Positions 37,553 through 48,821 of a stretch of 64,000 nt of DNA are shown piece by piece (position 1 is the stretch's first letter; every line of letters begins with the position of its first letter). The stretch comes from Solanum dulcamara (taxonomy: Eukaryota > Streptophyta > Magnoliopsida > Solanales > Solanaceae). Under the pieces are notes generated by a model. The model had not been told where the DNA came from. It saw only the letters and a list, made by a program, of their open reading frames with translations, and made no database searches. Where the stretch lies: positions 560,501 to 624,500 of the forward strand of contig NC_077238.1 of assembly GCF_947179165.1 (NCBI RefSeq), read 5' to 3'. The position numbers were made by a program, and so were the translations under genes.

Positions 37553-39330
37553 AAAGGTAACAATAAAAGGAATTATGGAAATTAATGGATATACTGGCCC
37601 GCACCTTTTTTTGGCATAAAATAAACTTGAAAATGCATTACTAAAAATGACATTCTACCTTTATGTCTCAAAATATTATCCTAATAATGCCTTTTCAATA
37701 ATGCAAATCAACATCTTTCTTATCTTAATAAGATCATAACACAACCCTACTTTATACTTGCTTTGTAGCATTTAATTTTCTATATAAAAAAATAAATCGT
37801 TTACCAAAATTTTTCAAAAAGGCAAATTTATATAATCCACATAATGGCTCCACCATTACAAAAGCTATTAATCATACGATTCATCATTTCCACCACATAT
37901 TCGAAGATCTAATTAGTCAATCATAATCCTCCCTTTTTTTTTTTAGTAATTTTTTTTTTTTAGATTTCCTTCTATGGTTGTCGCTTAACTTTTTGGTCCT
38001 ATTATAATCTTTACCCAAAAAACCGATCAAATTCATGGTTTATTTTTTAGTTAACGATTAAAAGCATACCTAAAGCATTTTAATTTTTTTCAGTTTCTAT
38101 TTGAATTATTACAAAATATTTATCAAAATGCATCTGAAAATTGGTTATTTATTTTTTCTATCTGAAATTTAAGATATAAAATCAAACAACTGATAGTTTA
38201 GTTGTATTTCAATTAATATTTAGTAAAAATTTAAATAAAAACTCACACACTTAATAAATCAAATATGAAACTCGAAAAATCCACAACTATTTTACGAGCG
38301 TTATTTAGGTTGATTCTTTATTTTTATAAAAGAGTAAGGGTGAAAAGAAACGTGGAAGAGCAGTCTGAACTAATTGCTGACCGTAGATCGAGACAATAAC
38401 GATTAGGTGGGGAAGGTTTAAAGTGGGACCATGTTACACGTGGGCCAATAAGCAGAAGTAGACAAAAAGGGGAACACAAGCACATGATTACTGATGTACC
38501 CCCACAAGCACTGGATCATAAAGTTTTTTCATAAATTGCACATTCTTCCTTAAACTTTTTCTAATATTACATTTTTACTTTTGTTTTAGTAACTTGTGTC
38601 AACATCTTCCTCCCCCAAAATATTTTTTAAAAATGTTAAAACGAAATGTCATTGTAAAAGATATATAGCATAATATTCTAGAAAAACTTAGTCGTTATTA
38701 TATAGAATTATTATGAAAGATTAAGAATAGCGACAATATATGTGCAATTTATGAAAAAACTACATATAAACAAAGATATAATATAAAATTTTAAGTTACA
38801 TTAAAGTTGAACTAAGAATAGAAGGAAAAGAAAAATATAGAAAAATAAATTAAGAAAGAGTATAATTGTCTTCCTTGATCCAATTATTTTTCCAACAATA
38901 AACAAAAGAAGGAAGTGTGCAAAGGTATTTGTAAATTACAAAACTAAACAAACGTTTGACTATAGATTTTAGAATTAGATTTTGAATTTTTTTTTTAAAT
39001 ATTGTTTGACCATATATTTTATTAGATTTTTAGATATTCAAATATTTTAAAGTTCAAATATAAATTTAAAAATTTTAATTTTCAATTTTCAAATTTTAAT
39101 TTCAAAATTTATTATAGAGAGGTAGGTCTGATTTACAAATCAGTTGGGACTTTTAAAATAATATTGCTATACTAGAAGGATGTAGCTGCAATTCAGTTTT
39201 GTTTAAGATCTAATTAATTATTTAACCCAAAACTAATTATTTCCATTAATTAACAATTCATTTGGACAATTTTCAACAATTCATGTTCACTCCATTTAAC
39301 TTAGCAGTCCTTCTCACTCTTTTAAATCTT
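32875..39330. other. Intergenic, no gene seen
   Basis: About 6.5 kb of AT-rich DNA. The first few hundred bases are the aquaporin 3' flank. An open frame at 36076-36411 lacks an ATG near its start and has no domain. The (TA)30 run is at 37490-37549. Nothing else supported. Confidence 0.5.
37490..37549. repeat. (AT)30 microsatellite
   Basis: Sixty bases of perfect alternating AT, the longest such run in the window; probably polymorphic in length between accessions. Confidence 0.95.
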
Positions 39331-39639
39331 TGGAAGAAAAAAAAACTCCCCTTCTTCAAAGCAAAGTAGCGATTCTTCTGTACTCACATACGTTTTCTTT
39401 CACATTTATTTCTCACTTTTTCTCAAAGAAATCCTCTCAATTTTGCTTCTTCTACAACCCCTTTTCAAGATTCTATCAATTTCTCCATTAAAGACTGTAA
39501 ATTTCTTGCTCTCTCTGTCTGTAAAAAATTATTTTGGTCCGTTTTATGATGTTTATGTATGGAATAGTGAAAAGATTTCATCTTTAAGTGATGGGGTGTT
39601 GATCTTTTTTTTTTTGGCCAGAATTTTAAGATTTGGGAA

Positions 39640-39669
39640 ATGCAGATGATATCTATGGAGATGCTTTAA
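39640..39669 (+). promoter_or_regulatory. Short upstream ORF in the TPX2-like gene leader
   Basis: ATG CAG ATG ATA TCT ATG GAG ATG CTT TAA encodes nine residues with four in-frame Met codons, ending 18 bases before the main ATG at 39688. If it is in the mature leader it could lower initiation at the main start. The leader's splice structure and cap site are not known. Confidence 0.4.
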
Positions 39670-39687
39670 TAAAGGATCAGTTTTGAA

Positions 39688-42600
39688 ATGGCAGGTGATA
39701 TTGAAGAACCCTTTAGGCTTAGTTTTCAGGTAAAGTTTCTAAATTTTATCCCTATTAGATCTTACTCTTTGTTACTGTCATGTTGATGCATTTTTTTGGT
39801 TTTTTTTTCTTCAAAAGTATTATTTTCTATTCTACTGGTTGAAAAATCTGTGTTCTTGTGGTTTTAGTTAATTCGGAAGAAAAAAGGTGGAATCTTTATG
39901 TGATTGGTAATCCAGGAGATCGTATTTCAGTATCCATTTATCTGTTGTAGGTGTTGAATATGATTAATTATGCATATAGAAGATGCATCTAATCAGTTTT
40001 TATAAAATAAAGTTGGACCCTTTTCTAAGCGGTTGAAGCGGTTACTGAATTTCTAGTAGTTCCTTTTTTGTTTTATTGGCTTGATAACTCTTGCTTGTCA
40101 CATCCCTTCATTCTCATTGCATATTTCAATGAGAAATGAAAATGAGCTTTGTTGCGTGCTTCTTCGGGTGTGGTTGCAAGATCTCGCTGTCAATTTGAAA
40201 ATATCGTATTCAGGATTTGTAGTTTATGGGTTCATACAACGCTCTCTGATTAAGACATGATAATAACTGAATTCACAATCAAATAATTATAATTATTTAG
40301 TGGGATTCCAGTACAGATACGGCCCTACTCACTTGTATAACAGCACTCTCTCTGTCTGAGAGAATGATCAGGAAATATTCTTTCCGCCCCGCCTTGTGTT
40401 AATATGTGTAGGTTTCGTAGTAATGGATCCATAACACTTCCATGAGATCATATATCAAATGCGTGCTTGTTCATTGATTGAGGCTTTGTTACAATGAACT
40501 AGTTTAGACCGTATTTTGTGCAAAAGATTTTGAGAGTTTCTTTATCTCATAAAATTGCCTGTATAAGCATGTTAAGATATACCATTTGAGACATTACTAA
40601 TTAGACCATTAGGGGAGAGTGAAGATTTTCCCTGAGAACGATATCTAAAGGCTTTTTTATTTGATATATGATTACTCGTTACTTGGTTTTGCTTTCCTGA
40701 TCTTAATTTACTTACCAAAATTGGCAGGCAGATTCGTGGCAATCTGGATCTATCTCATTCGGTAGATTTGAAAATGAAGCTTTATGTTGGGAGAGGAGGT
40801 CTTCTTTCACACATAACAGGTATCTTGAAGAGGTTGAGAAATACTCCAAGCCAGGTTCTGTAACTGAGAAGAAAGCATATTTTGAGGCGCGTTTTAGAAG
40901 GAAGGCACTTCTACGCCAGAGCTCATCAGAGTGGCAGAATGGGACCGAGTCTCAAGCTAGTGAAAATGATGGCCCTGAGAATACAAGTTATGAGGAGGAC
41001 TTTGAGCATGTTAATGAGATTGGCCATTCTGCATGTTTTATTGAAAATCATGATAGATCAGCCAATTTACTGGAGAATGAAAAGTATCAAGCTAGTGAAA
41101 ATGATGTCACTGAAAATGAAGGCTATGTGGGGAACTTTCACCGTGTTAATGAAGTCGGCCATTCTGCACGCTTTGATGAAAATATTGATGGATCAATCCA
41201 TTTATTTAAGAATGGAAAGTATCAAGCTGAGAACACAGGTTATGATGGTGACTTTGAGCTAGTGAATGAGGTTGGTCATTCTGCATGCTTTGAGGAGAGT
41301 CTTGATGGATCAAACAATGGAGACATCGATTTCACAGAATGTTGCAGAGAAGATGGTATAATTCTCCATTCTGGACCCCAGACTGAACAAGCTACCAACA
41401 GTTCTGATGTTCTTCAAAGTGTTCCCGAACATATGGAAGCTGAAGTAAATTTTCATCTCAATGCTGGAAATTCAACTTTTGATGATGATCCTAAACCTGA
41501 GATTGAAGTAAAAGAGAAACTAGAGGGCCAATATAGCAGTATGGAGTTCTCATCAAACTCTGTTGATCTATCCTCTAATGCTCACACCACTGAGAAAGAT
41601 GGTAGTGTTAGTTCAGAACCTCAACGAAGTTCCTCTTCGAAGGTACACCTCTTTTAGCATTTTTGACCATTAATTTTCTGTTATTACAGCACTCGTGCAT
41701 CTTGCTTGCTGACTGTAGTAAGCTATTTTAGATAATACCATTTGGAGTCTTATTCGAGAGCAGAAAATTTCCGCCCCTTTATGTAGTCTCTCTTGTGGAC
41801 AAAATGCAGGTGACGGCTGCATCTCAATCTAGAGTCACGAAATCTAGGATGTTGTCCCAAGTTAGTTTTGCTGGTGGCAAGGGGACAATCTCAAAACAAG
41901 CATATAAAGACATGCCAAGAAAACCAAACAGAAGGCATAGTGATGTTTCTTTGACACAAAAGGGAGAAAAGCCCAGATTGGACGCTCCTAGCGCTTTTTT
42001 GCGTCCAACTGCCAGAAAGCCTAAATCAGAGGTTTGTATCAGATTTAGGCTTAGTGTTATCTTCAAATTATAATGCAGATGAGTAAACTTGCTATTTCAA
42101 TGCTTGTGGAACTATTGCTCAACTTTCCTTTTTGGTCAGATTGTTCTTCAGTAATTCTTATATTGATTACCGAATTTATGGTAACAGATACCTTGCTTTA
42201 TACAGGTTTGTTCAGGTTCAAAAGCTAATGTACTTAATCAACAGAAAAGGTATGCTGCTTAATAATGTTCCATGTTGAAAATTTAGGATATTTTGGTCGC
42301 ACTGATTCATACTAATTTTCCCAATCTCGTTTGTTATTGAATGATGTAGCACTGAACAACAGCCAAGAGAAAGAAAGGTCGTCCCTTCTCGTGCTCCCTG
42401 TACAGAGAAAGTTAGTCTTAAAGTACACCAAAGAGAAAGCAGGTATATATCGTGGGAAAATTGTAAGCTTTAACTGCATATTCTGTTCTTCAACTTTTAT
42501 CTTATACATATTATTGTTGTACAGGGATAAGCAGAGTGTAAATTCATGTAAGCCAGGCATGAAACAGAATGGATCTGGTTTCCTTTTCAAAAGTGAAGAG

Positions 42601-44437
42601 CGCGCCAAGAAAAGAAAAGAGGCAAGAACCGATTTCTTGTGTCAATTCGATGAAGTTTACAACAACAACGAACCCAGTATAGTCCCACCATGTGGGGTCT
42701 GGGAATTCGATGAAGTTTAAAACTCATTTATAACCTAAATAAGGTTTTTGATATTGATTTCAGTTCCTTATGAAGTTAGAGGAGAAAATGCATGCCGTAG
42801 AGGCAGAAAAACATCAGCTCCAAGCAAGAACTGAGGTAATAAAGTCGGGCAATGATTCTTGTGACTGTTGAAAACAGGTTTAGAACATAGATAATCATTA
42901 GGCTGCTTTCTGTCGATGCCAGCTCTAAAAGGTCGTTGGGATATATTCTGCTAGATTTTCTTGTCTTTTCTTTTATTGTCTTCTATCTGTTTAGACTTGT
43001 AATATATGTCATTTGCAGCTATGAGTTGGATGAAAGTTTTCGTTGATCGGTAGCTACAAGTAATGACATTTTGATTTACTTTGGTGATATCTGTAGGTAA
43101 AGAAAGAAGCAGAGTTAAAACAGCTACGGAGAAGTCTCAATTTCAAAGCAACTCCCATGCCTGCATTCTACCATGAACCTACTCGTCAGTCCGACAGAAA
43201 CAAGGTACTAACAAGTCACAAATAATAAGAATAATACTCCCCTTTCTGTTTCTCAACTGTATTCTCCTCTTATTTTCTATTTTCCTATGTTGAAACTAGG
43301 ATGCACCAAAGCCTCACACTTCAGTATACCGTTTCTCACTTGAGAAAACATGTTTACAGGCTGTTTTACTGGTTATAGTAGAAGCATTTCCCTGTCATTC
43401 TATGACTCAAATCCCGTTTCTTAGACAAGCAATTTTACATTTCTAATAATTAAAACAAACAAACAAAAAAAAGAATAGAGAAGTTCTATCTCGCTATCCT
43501 TGATCAAGGGCAACGTTGACACTAAAGGACGGAATAGAGCATCTTGTACCTTGGTCCTTCTATTATGATTACCTTTAGGGCCCGTGATAAGCAGCATGCT
43601 TTCTTGGGGCACTTTTTAGTTTCAATCTCGTTGTGTGTGGGTGATAAAGGTGCATACGAGGAACAGGTTTGGTTCAAAGTGAGCTTGCTTATCTTAGAAA
43701 GGCTTTTGGATGTGCCATCCGTTAGTTTCGGGAATGGCATGGTTGGAAACTTTTCACTTACTGAATACTACCCTTTCATATGGATGTGAGTAATAAGAGA
43801 AAGATGTCTTACTAATTATCTGTCAGGCTATTTACTTATGAGTGCGTGCACTTGTTCATCAGTTAGTCTTCATCCTTATCCTCCTAATAAGTGATTATTT
43901 TCCCCTCCGGCTTCGATAGAACAAATCATATAAACTTTGTTGTTTTTTCAGGAGTTAGCAAGTAAAACTAAATCAAGTAAATCACAAAGCAGGCCTTCGA
44001 CTTCAGTGGCTAGAGCTACTAGTGTAACAGAGAACACTATTTCTTGTCCAAGGGCAGAAATTGATAACAGATGTTCCACTAATGAACATCTAAATGTGGC
44101 TGATTCACCACAGGTTTCAGAAGTAACCAATCATCGTTCAGCAGAGTTATCAGACAGCAGTGTGCCATCTTCAGCTCCAACAAGCAAAACATCCCATCAG
44201 ACCCGATCGAATAGAACAGTAGCTCCAAAGAGAGAGCAAGAGAAAAGGCAGGTCCCGAATTCTCCAAGACCGAGAACATCAAATACAAACAAGGGGAACA
44301 AGGGCTTCAAAGCTGAAGAAAAAACAAAAGTGGTTGCGCGAAGAATAGGAAACAATGCAATGAGAGAAGATATTAGAAGTATTGATTTGAACCGTAGTAC
44401 AAGAGCGGGTCGTTTAGCTGTTGGTGTTGCTTCCTAG
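39688..44437 (+). CDS. TPX2/WVD2-like microtubule-associated protein
   Basis: Probable microtubule-binding protein of the plant WAVE-DAMPENED2-like (WDL) family, close to the WDL7 type. Nine exons: 39688-39729, 40728-41642, 41810-42031, 42206-42249, 42350-42442, 42525-42621, 42764-42835, 43097-43204 and 43952-44437, giving 692 aa. The N-terminus (MAGDIEEPFRLSFQ, then ISFGRFENEALCWERRSSF) is the conserved WDL start. The TPX2 domain runs from about residue 458 to 525 across exons 6-8: FLFKSEERAKKRKEF, KLEEKMHA, LRRSLNFKATPMPAFYHEP. Between them lies a disordered acidic region with three copies of a roughly 40-residue repeat around VNEVGHSACF. The tail is basic and Ser/Thr-rich. Intron 6 must start with GC (AG|GCAAGA at 42622) to keep the conserved RKEF junction. 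Start chosen by homology of the first residues. Confidence 0.88.
42660..42703 (-). mobile_element. 44-bp SINE tail fragment with perfect target duplication
   Basis: The segment starts CAACAACAACGAACCCAGTA and ends GGTCTGGG. On the minus strand it is the 3' end of a Solanaceae SINE, with its (TTG)n tail. It is flanked by perfect 16-bp direct repeats AATTCGATGAAGTTTA at 42644-42659 and 42704-42719. This is a severely 5'-truncated SINE insertion inside intron 6 of the TPX2-like gene, 22 bases after the GC splice donor. Confidence 0.85.
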
Positions 44438-44900
44438 ACTCAACAGCTTCTACATCTTTTAAGATACGTCATGTCTGCAGGATGGACCAAATATGAAGGT
44501 AACATGGTGAGCTTGCTAAGTTAGATTGTAATGTTTGAATTTTCTCATATTCTCAACATAGAAAAGGCGATTGATCTCGTATCTGAGACGATATACTTAG
44601 CGTGTAGGTTATAGCATTTCTCTTAGATATGCTGTATGTAATTATGCCTATTTCGGATAGATAATAATTATGAACTTCTTTAAGCCAAGTTCTTGAAATC
44701 CCATAAATTCTGTGCTATTATGTGAAGTTGCAGTACTTTGCAGTGTTCCTGCTAATGTTTTAATACTGAATCTCTCTTTGATCAAATGTTTCAAAGATTT
44801 GTATAGCATTATTATTTAGATAGCAGGTCTTAAACACAAAAGTCAGAAGAATATTAGAAGTTATGCAACTTGGTAAGATTTATATACCTTGAATAATAGT
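44438..44900 (+). other. 3' flank of the TPX2-like gene
   Basis: Non-coding sequence after the stop at 44435-44437; probably the 3' UTR for some 200-300 bases. No polyadenylation signal could be fixed with confidence. Confidence 0.45.
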
Positions 44901-45060
44901 TTTGGTGCACGAAGCTTCCATTATATGCGGGGTTTGGAAAAAGTTGGACCACAAGAGTCTCTGATGCATTAAGTTTTTGTTATTCCGGCTTCTAAAAGGG
45001 GCTGGACTACGAGGGTTTATTGGACGTAGTTATCCTCGGCATTTTTGCGAGAGGTATAGA
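44901..45060 (+). mobile_element. SINE copy with internal partial duplication
   Basis: TTTGGTGCACGAAGC, then GCGGGGTTTGGAAAAAGTTGGACCACAAG, follows the Solanaceae SINE pattern 'gcggggtccggggaagggccggaccacaaggg'. The same block recurs once more at about 44990-45020 as a diverged second copy (GGGGCTGGACTACGAGGG), followed by the 'ttttgcgagagg' end. Two partial SINE units in tandem, or a rearranged one. Confidence 0.55.
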
Positions 45061-47036
45061 AAAAGGAAAAGGCTAACCCCAATTTTTTTTTCTTTTATCT
45101 TAAATCATAAAATAATGGCCACCATTGTTGGTAGTTGATTGGTATCTCTCATAGAGACTAGTCACTAAAGCACAGCCGCTCATTTATTCTAATTAAATAC
45201 ATGTACTTAATAATATACTATTAACTTATAATATTATTGCTTAATGACTAAAGAGTCACCATCACAAACAAATCATCAAATCAATTCACGCCATAATTTG
45301 AGATTAATTAACATCATATATTTGCTCATCTGTCAAGTCCTTAATCAATTGCAAACCATAGAGGAAAAACGAATATTATATGAGATTGTGACCCTTTTAA
45401 CATCTTGAGCTACCAAACGAAATATCACTCTTTTGATGGCCAAATAGATGTCGCAGCCTGTTAATTATATCTGGTATTTTTTTTTCTTTTATCGTGTTTC
45501 AAGGCCATCATACATGCATTGTTTTACTTGAGTTGAGGTCAATTTGAATCTTTACAACGTAAGAGTAAGGTTTGTATACACATCATTTTTTTCAAATACT
45601 ATTAATATGATAATATTGAATATGTTATTATTGTATTTTTAAGCTATCATATAGTTCGATTGTCGGTGTATATATTGTAGAAGATACTTAAGAGAGGAAG
45701 AAAACAACAAAAAAGTGGTGTCATTGGAGAAATTAAAAAGCAAAGGAAGTGATGCAACTAGCATGAATTTTTGGGGAAAGTTGATTGTCATGATGAAAAG
45801 ATGATAGGAAAGGAGAAGCTTACTTGTTCAAAAGAGAGATCAATATTAGGTGGTGGCTATGACCTTGTTACAAGTTGATAGTGCGGAATTGATGAGATTC
45901 CTCTATTATTGGTTAAAATTTTAAATTTTAAAAAAATATTTTTTGATAAAAAGTTTATTCAAAATTAATCATGTTAGTGTATTACATATTTTAGATAATA
46001 CTAGTTATAACAAAAAAAAAAAGACAGAGAAGCAACGTATATTGACTTCATCATTACTAGAAGGGTCCAAATGCCCATTTGTATGTGTATGTATTTATAT
46101 CTAGAATATTCCTTTTTGTAATACAAAATCATCATGTAGAATCAAGTTATTAAGAAAAATACAATAAATGAAGAATGATATTGAAGAATCTAATTGCCAA
46201 ACGTAAAAGCCAAAACTCTTTGAAAACATAATTTTTTGCCCCTCTAGTTACTTGAAATTTAATTAATTTAAAAAAACTTATGCTTCATAGTAAATTGCTC
46301 CTTACGGATTATATTTTTAAAATTCGCATTTCTTATCAAAGACCACTGCATTTTTAGAGTTCAAGCTCCTTCCCAAAAGCAATTATATTTTTAAAAATCA
46401 AACTCATTCTTTTTAAGAAAGGATGAAAAAATTGTTATTACCAGATAAATTTTACTTAATTTGAAAAAGCATAATATATAAACATACATTTAAATTTGAC
46501 TTTAAATGACATAAAATTATTCCAATTTTGAAAATACAAGTCTAGAGACTTTGATCGACAATCGAAAACCAAACACTCGAAGTCTCTACTATATTTCGTG
46601 AACACTTAATATTGTCATGACATAAATTTTAAAGATATTTTGATAATTATTTTGTAAGTTAGAGTGTTTAATTAATACAACAAAACTGAATTAAAATATC
46701 TAGAGTTGGATATTCAAAATTAAAGTGTTCAAAGATCAAATACTTATGCCATTGAAAACACGATCATCCATCCCTCCATCAAACACTTCCACCTCTTGTT
46801 CATCACACACAAAAAAAAATAAAAAAATTGTGCACATTAAAATGAAGAAACAGAGGAACTCATCTGTTCACATAAATTCAATATACACATAGAAAAATTG
46901 GAAGTGATGATGATTAATTAGACATTAAAATCCTAAGAACAACTCCAAAACAGAATTTAATCAACATGTTGTCCACTACTAATTACATCAAAATTCACTC
47001 ATATAGATATAACTAAAACTCAATAAAAAACCAAAA
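45061..47036. other. Intergenic, no gene seen
   Basis: About 2 kb of AT-rich spacer between the convergent TPX2-like gene and the proline-rich gene. No domain or repeat family recognised. Confidence 0.45.
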
Positions 47037-47456
47037 TCAAAGAAAAAACAGTACTAGTAATAAACTAATAATCATCATATTCTTCCAACTGGTTCTTGAT
47101 GATGATGATGAAGATTGATCAGAATGAGGCGGCTTTCTATAATAATATGGAAACCAGGGCACAATTGGTTCTGGTGGTGGTGGTGCTTCACCATTCACAT
47201 AATCAGGTGGAGAATTCAAATATGGGATATTATTATAACCAGATGGTGGTGGATAGGTAGTTGATGGAGGATTTGGGACATATCCACCTTGTGGGGTTGA
47301 TGGGGTTGTGGTTGCCGGAGGAGGGTTGTTTCCGGTGGGGCCGGTGGGCGGTGGATAACATGGGTAAGCACATTCTTGGGCTGTGATTGTTGCCGTAAAG
47401 TTGAGTAATAGTATGACAAGTGGAATAAAATAGAGTGTTGTGAATTTCGAAACCAT
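47037..47456 (-). CDS. Short proline-rich (extensin-like) protein, probably GPI-anchored
   Basis: Single exon, 139 aa, read from the ATG at 47456 (MVSKFTTLYF). The open frame extends further upstream but without an ATG that fits a signal peptide. Residues 1-27 are a signal peptide ending near TITA-QE. Then CAYPC and a Pro-rich stretch (PPPTGPTGNNPPPA, YPPPSGY, APPPPEP) with few Ser-(Pro)4 units, a Tyr patch (WFPYYYRKPP), a Ser run, and a C-terminal hydrophobic tail (MMIISLLLVLFFL) that looks like a GPI attachment signal. It is likely a hydroxyproline-rich glycoprotein at the plasma membrane/cell wall. No exact ortholog is claimed. The overall plan resembles the protein at 54204-54635. Confidence 0.8.
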   Translation of the reverse strand: MVSKFTTLYFIPLVILLLNFTATITAQECAYPCYPPPTGPTGNNPPPATTTPSTPQGGYVPNPPSTTYPPPSGYNNIPYLNSPPDYVNGEAPPPPEPIVPWFPYYYRKPPHSDQSSSSSSRTSWKNMMIISLLLVLFFL

Positions 47457-48165
47457 GTTTTGTGTTGTAAAAAGAAAAGTATCAAGGAAATGAAAAAAAG
47501 GTATCAAGGAAATGAAGTAGAGCTTATGTTAATGGGGAGAAACATTAGACAAAATAGGGGGTGGGTTCAACATCTTAGAAAGAAAGGGAAGGAAAAGTAA
47601 AGGTAAAGGTAAAGGTAAAAAGGGTATTATTAAGGAATGAAGTAGAAATTGAGTTTCTGGTTACGAAATTGAATGGAAAAAGAGAGTAGAAATTGAGTTG
47701 ATAGACTTTTGAAGGGTTTGCTTAAGATGAAGGAAAGAGGCAAAAGTATGGAACAAAAGCAAAGAGGTTTTAGGCCACTTTGTATACTACTCCTTTTGAT
47801 AATTTTAGGTGGAGAGAATCAAGAGTATTGTCTACCATTAATACATTTTTTTGTTATTCATTTAATATTAGGTGGCTCAAGTAATTTTAAAATAAGAATT
47901 TGTTAAGAAAGTATCTTTTTGGTGAATAAATAGATAATAATAATAATATTAAAAAAATTGGTGATGGGGATGTTTTGCCTAGTGGTCTAAATAGGACTAC
48001 TCTCTAGAGCCCTTAAACATGATAAAATACGTCATTTTCGATTTCTGTAATTAAAAATAAATTGTTGCAATCAAAATTAAAATTTCAAAGCGAAATTCAA
48101 GAATAAATTTTATGATAATAGCTTAAAAAATTAACTATATGACGAGAACATGGCAATCACGTGTT
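47457..48165. other. Upstream region of the 47 kb proline-rich gene
   Basis: Purine-rich leader and promoter sequence (for example AAAGGTAAAGGTAAAGGTAAA near 47600, a short imperfect hexamer repeat), then AT-rich spacer. No clear TATA box. Confidence 0.4.
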
Positions 48166-48821
48166 GTTACTATTATGGCTGTACAGGGCAAACCGATAAA
48201 CCGCATCAAACTGAATCAAATCGGAAAAAAAACCCGACTAGTGGTTTGGTTTGACTTGGTTTGGTGTTTGGAAAAAAAACCCCGACCATTATAGGGTTGG
48301 TTTGATTTTAACTAAAAAAAGTCAAACCGAACCCAAACCAACCCGATTATAGATATACTACTTTTAAATTATGTTATACATAAAAATATTTATTAAAATG
48401 TAATTTATAAATATTTTTAAAATTTTTTTCATAATTTTTGTTTTCTTTCTTACATTTAAATTTGGATTTGAGAAGCTCATCTAAATAATATACAAAAAAA
48501 ACTCATCTTATAAAGTTATATTATAAAGTTAAAACTTCAAACATTGTTCTGCCTCCATCTTATATGTTGATATTTTGTACTAGAACTCTTTTTAAGAAGT
48601 GTTGCTCTATGCTTTTTATTAGATACTATGAAAAACCCGAGAAATCCAAAAAAAACCGAAAAAACCGAAAAACCCGAAAAATCCGAGAAAAATTGATATC
48701 GAAAAACCCGACTTTTATTGGTTTGGTTTGGTTTATAGATTTAATAACCCGACACAAATGATTTGATTTAGTTTGTAAAAAATCTGAACCAACCCGATCC
48801 ATATAAAACCTTAGTTACTAT
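48166..48821. mobile_element. hAT-like MITE with 8-bp target duplication
   Basis: The element (48174-48813) starts TATGGCTGTACAGGGC and is flanked by GTTACTAT at 48166-48173 and again at 48814-48821. Its two ends carry inverted 'aaaccaacccga' / 'tcgggttggttt' motifs, and the interior is rich in 'cccgaaaa' and 'ttggtttggttt' repeats. An 8-bp duplication is the hallmark of the hAT superfamily; no transposase is encoded. It matches the general look of an abundant Solanaceae repeat. Confidence 0.65.

Noticed and set aside
43421..43789. Open frames inside intron 8 of the WVD2-like gene
   Set aside because: Short, on both strands, without domain; most likely intronic noise.
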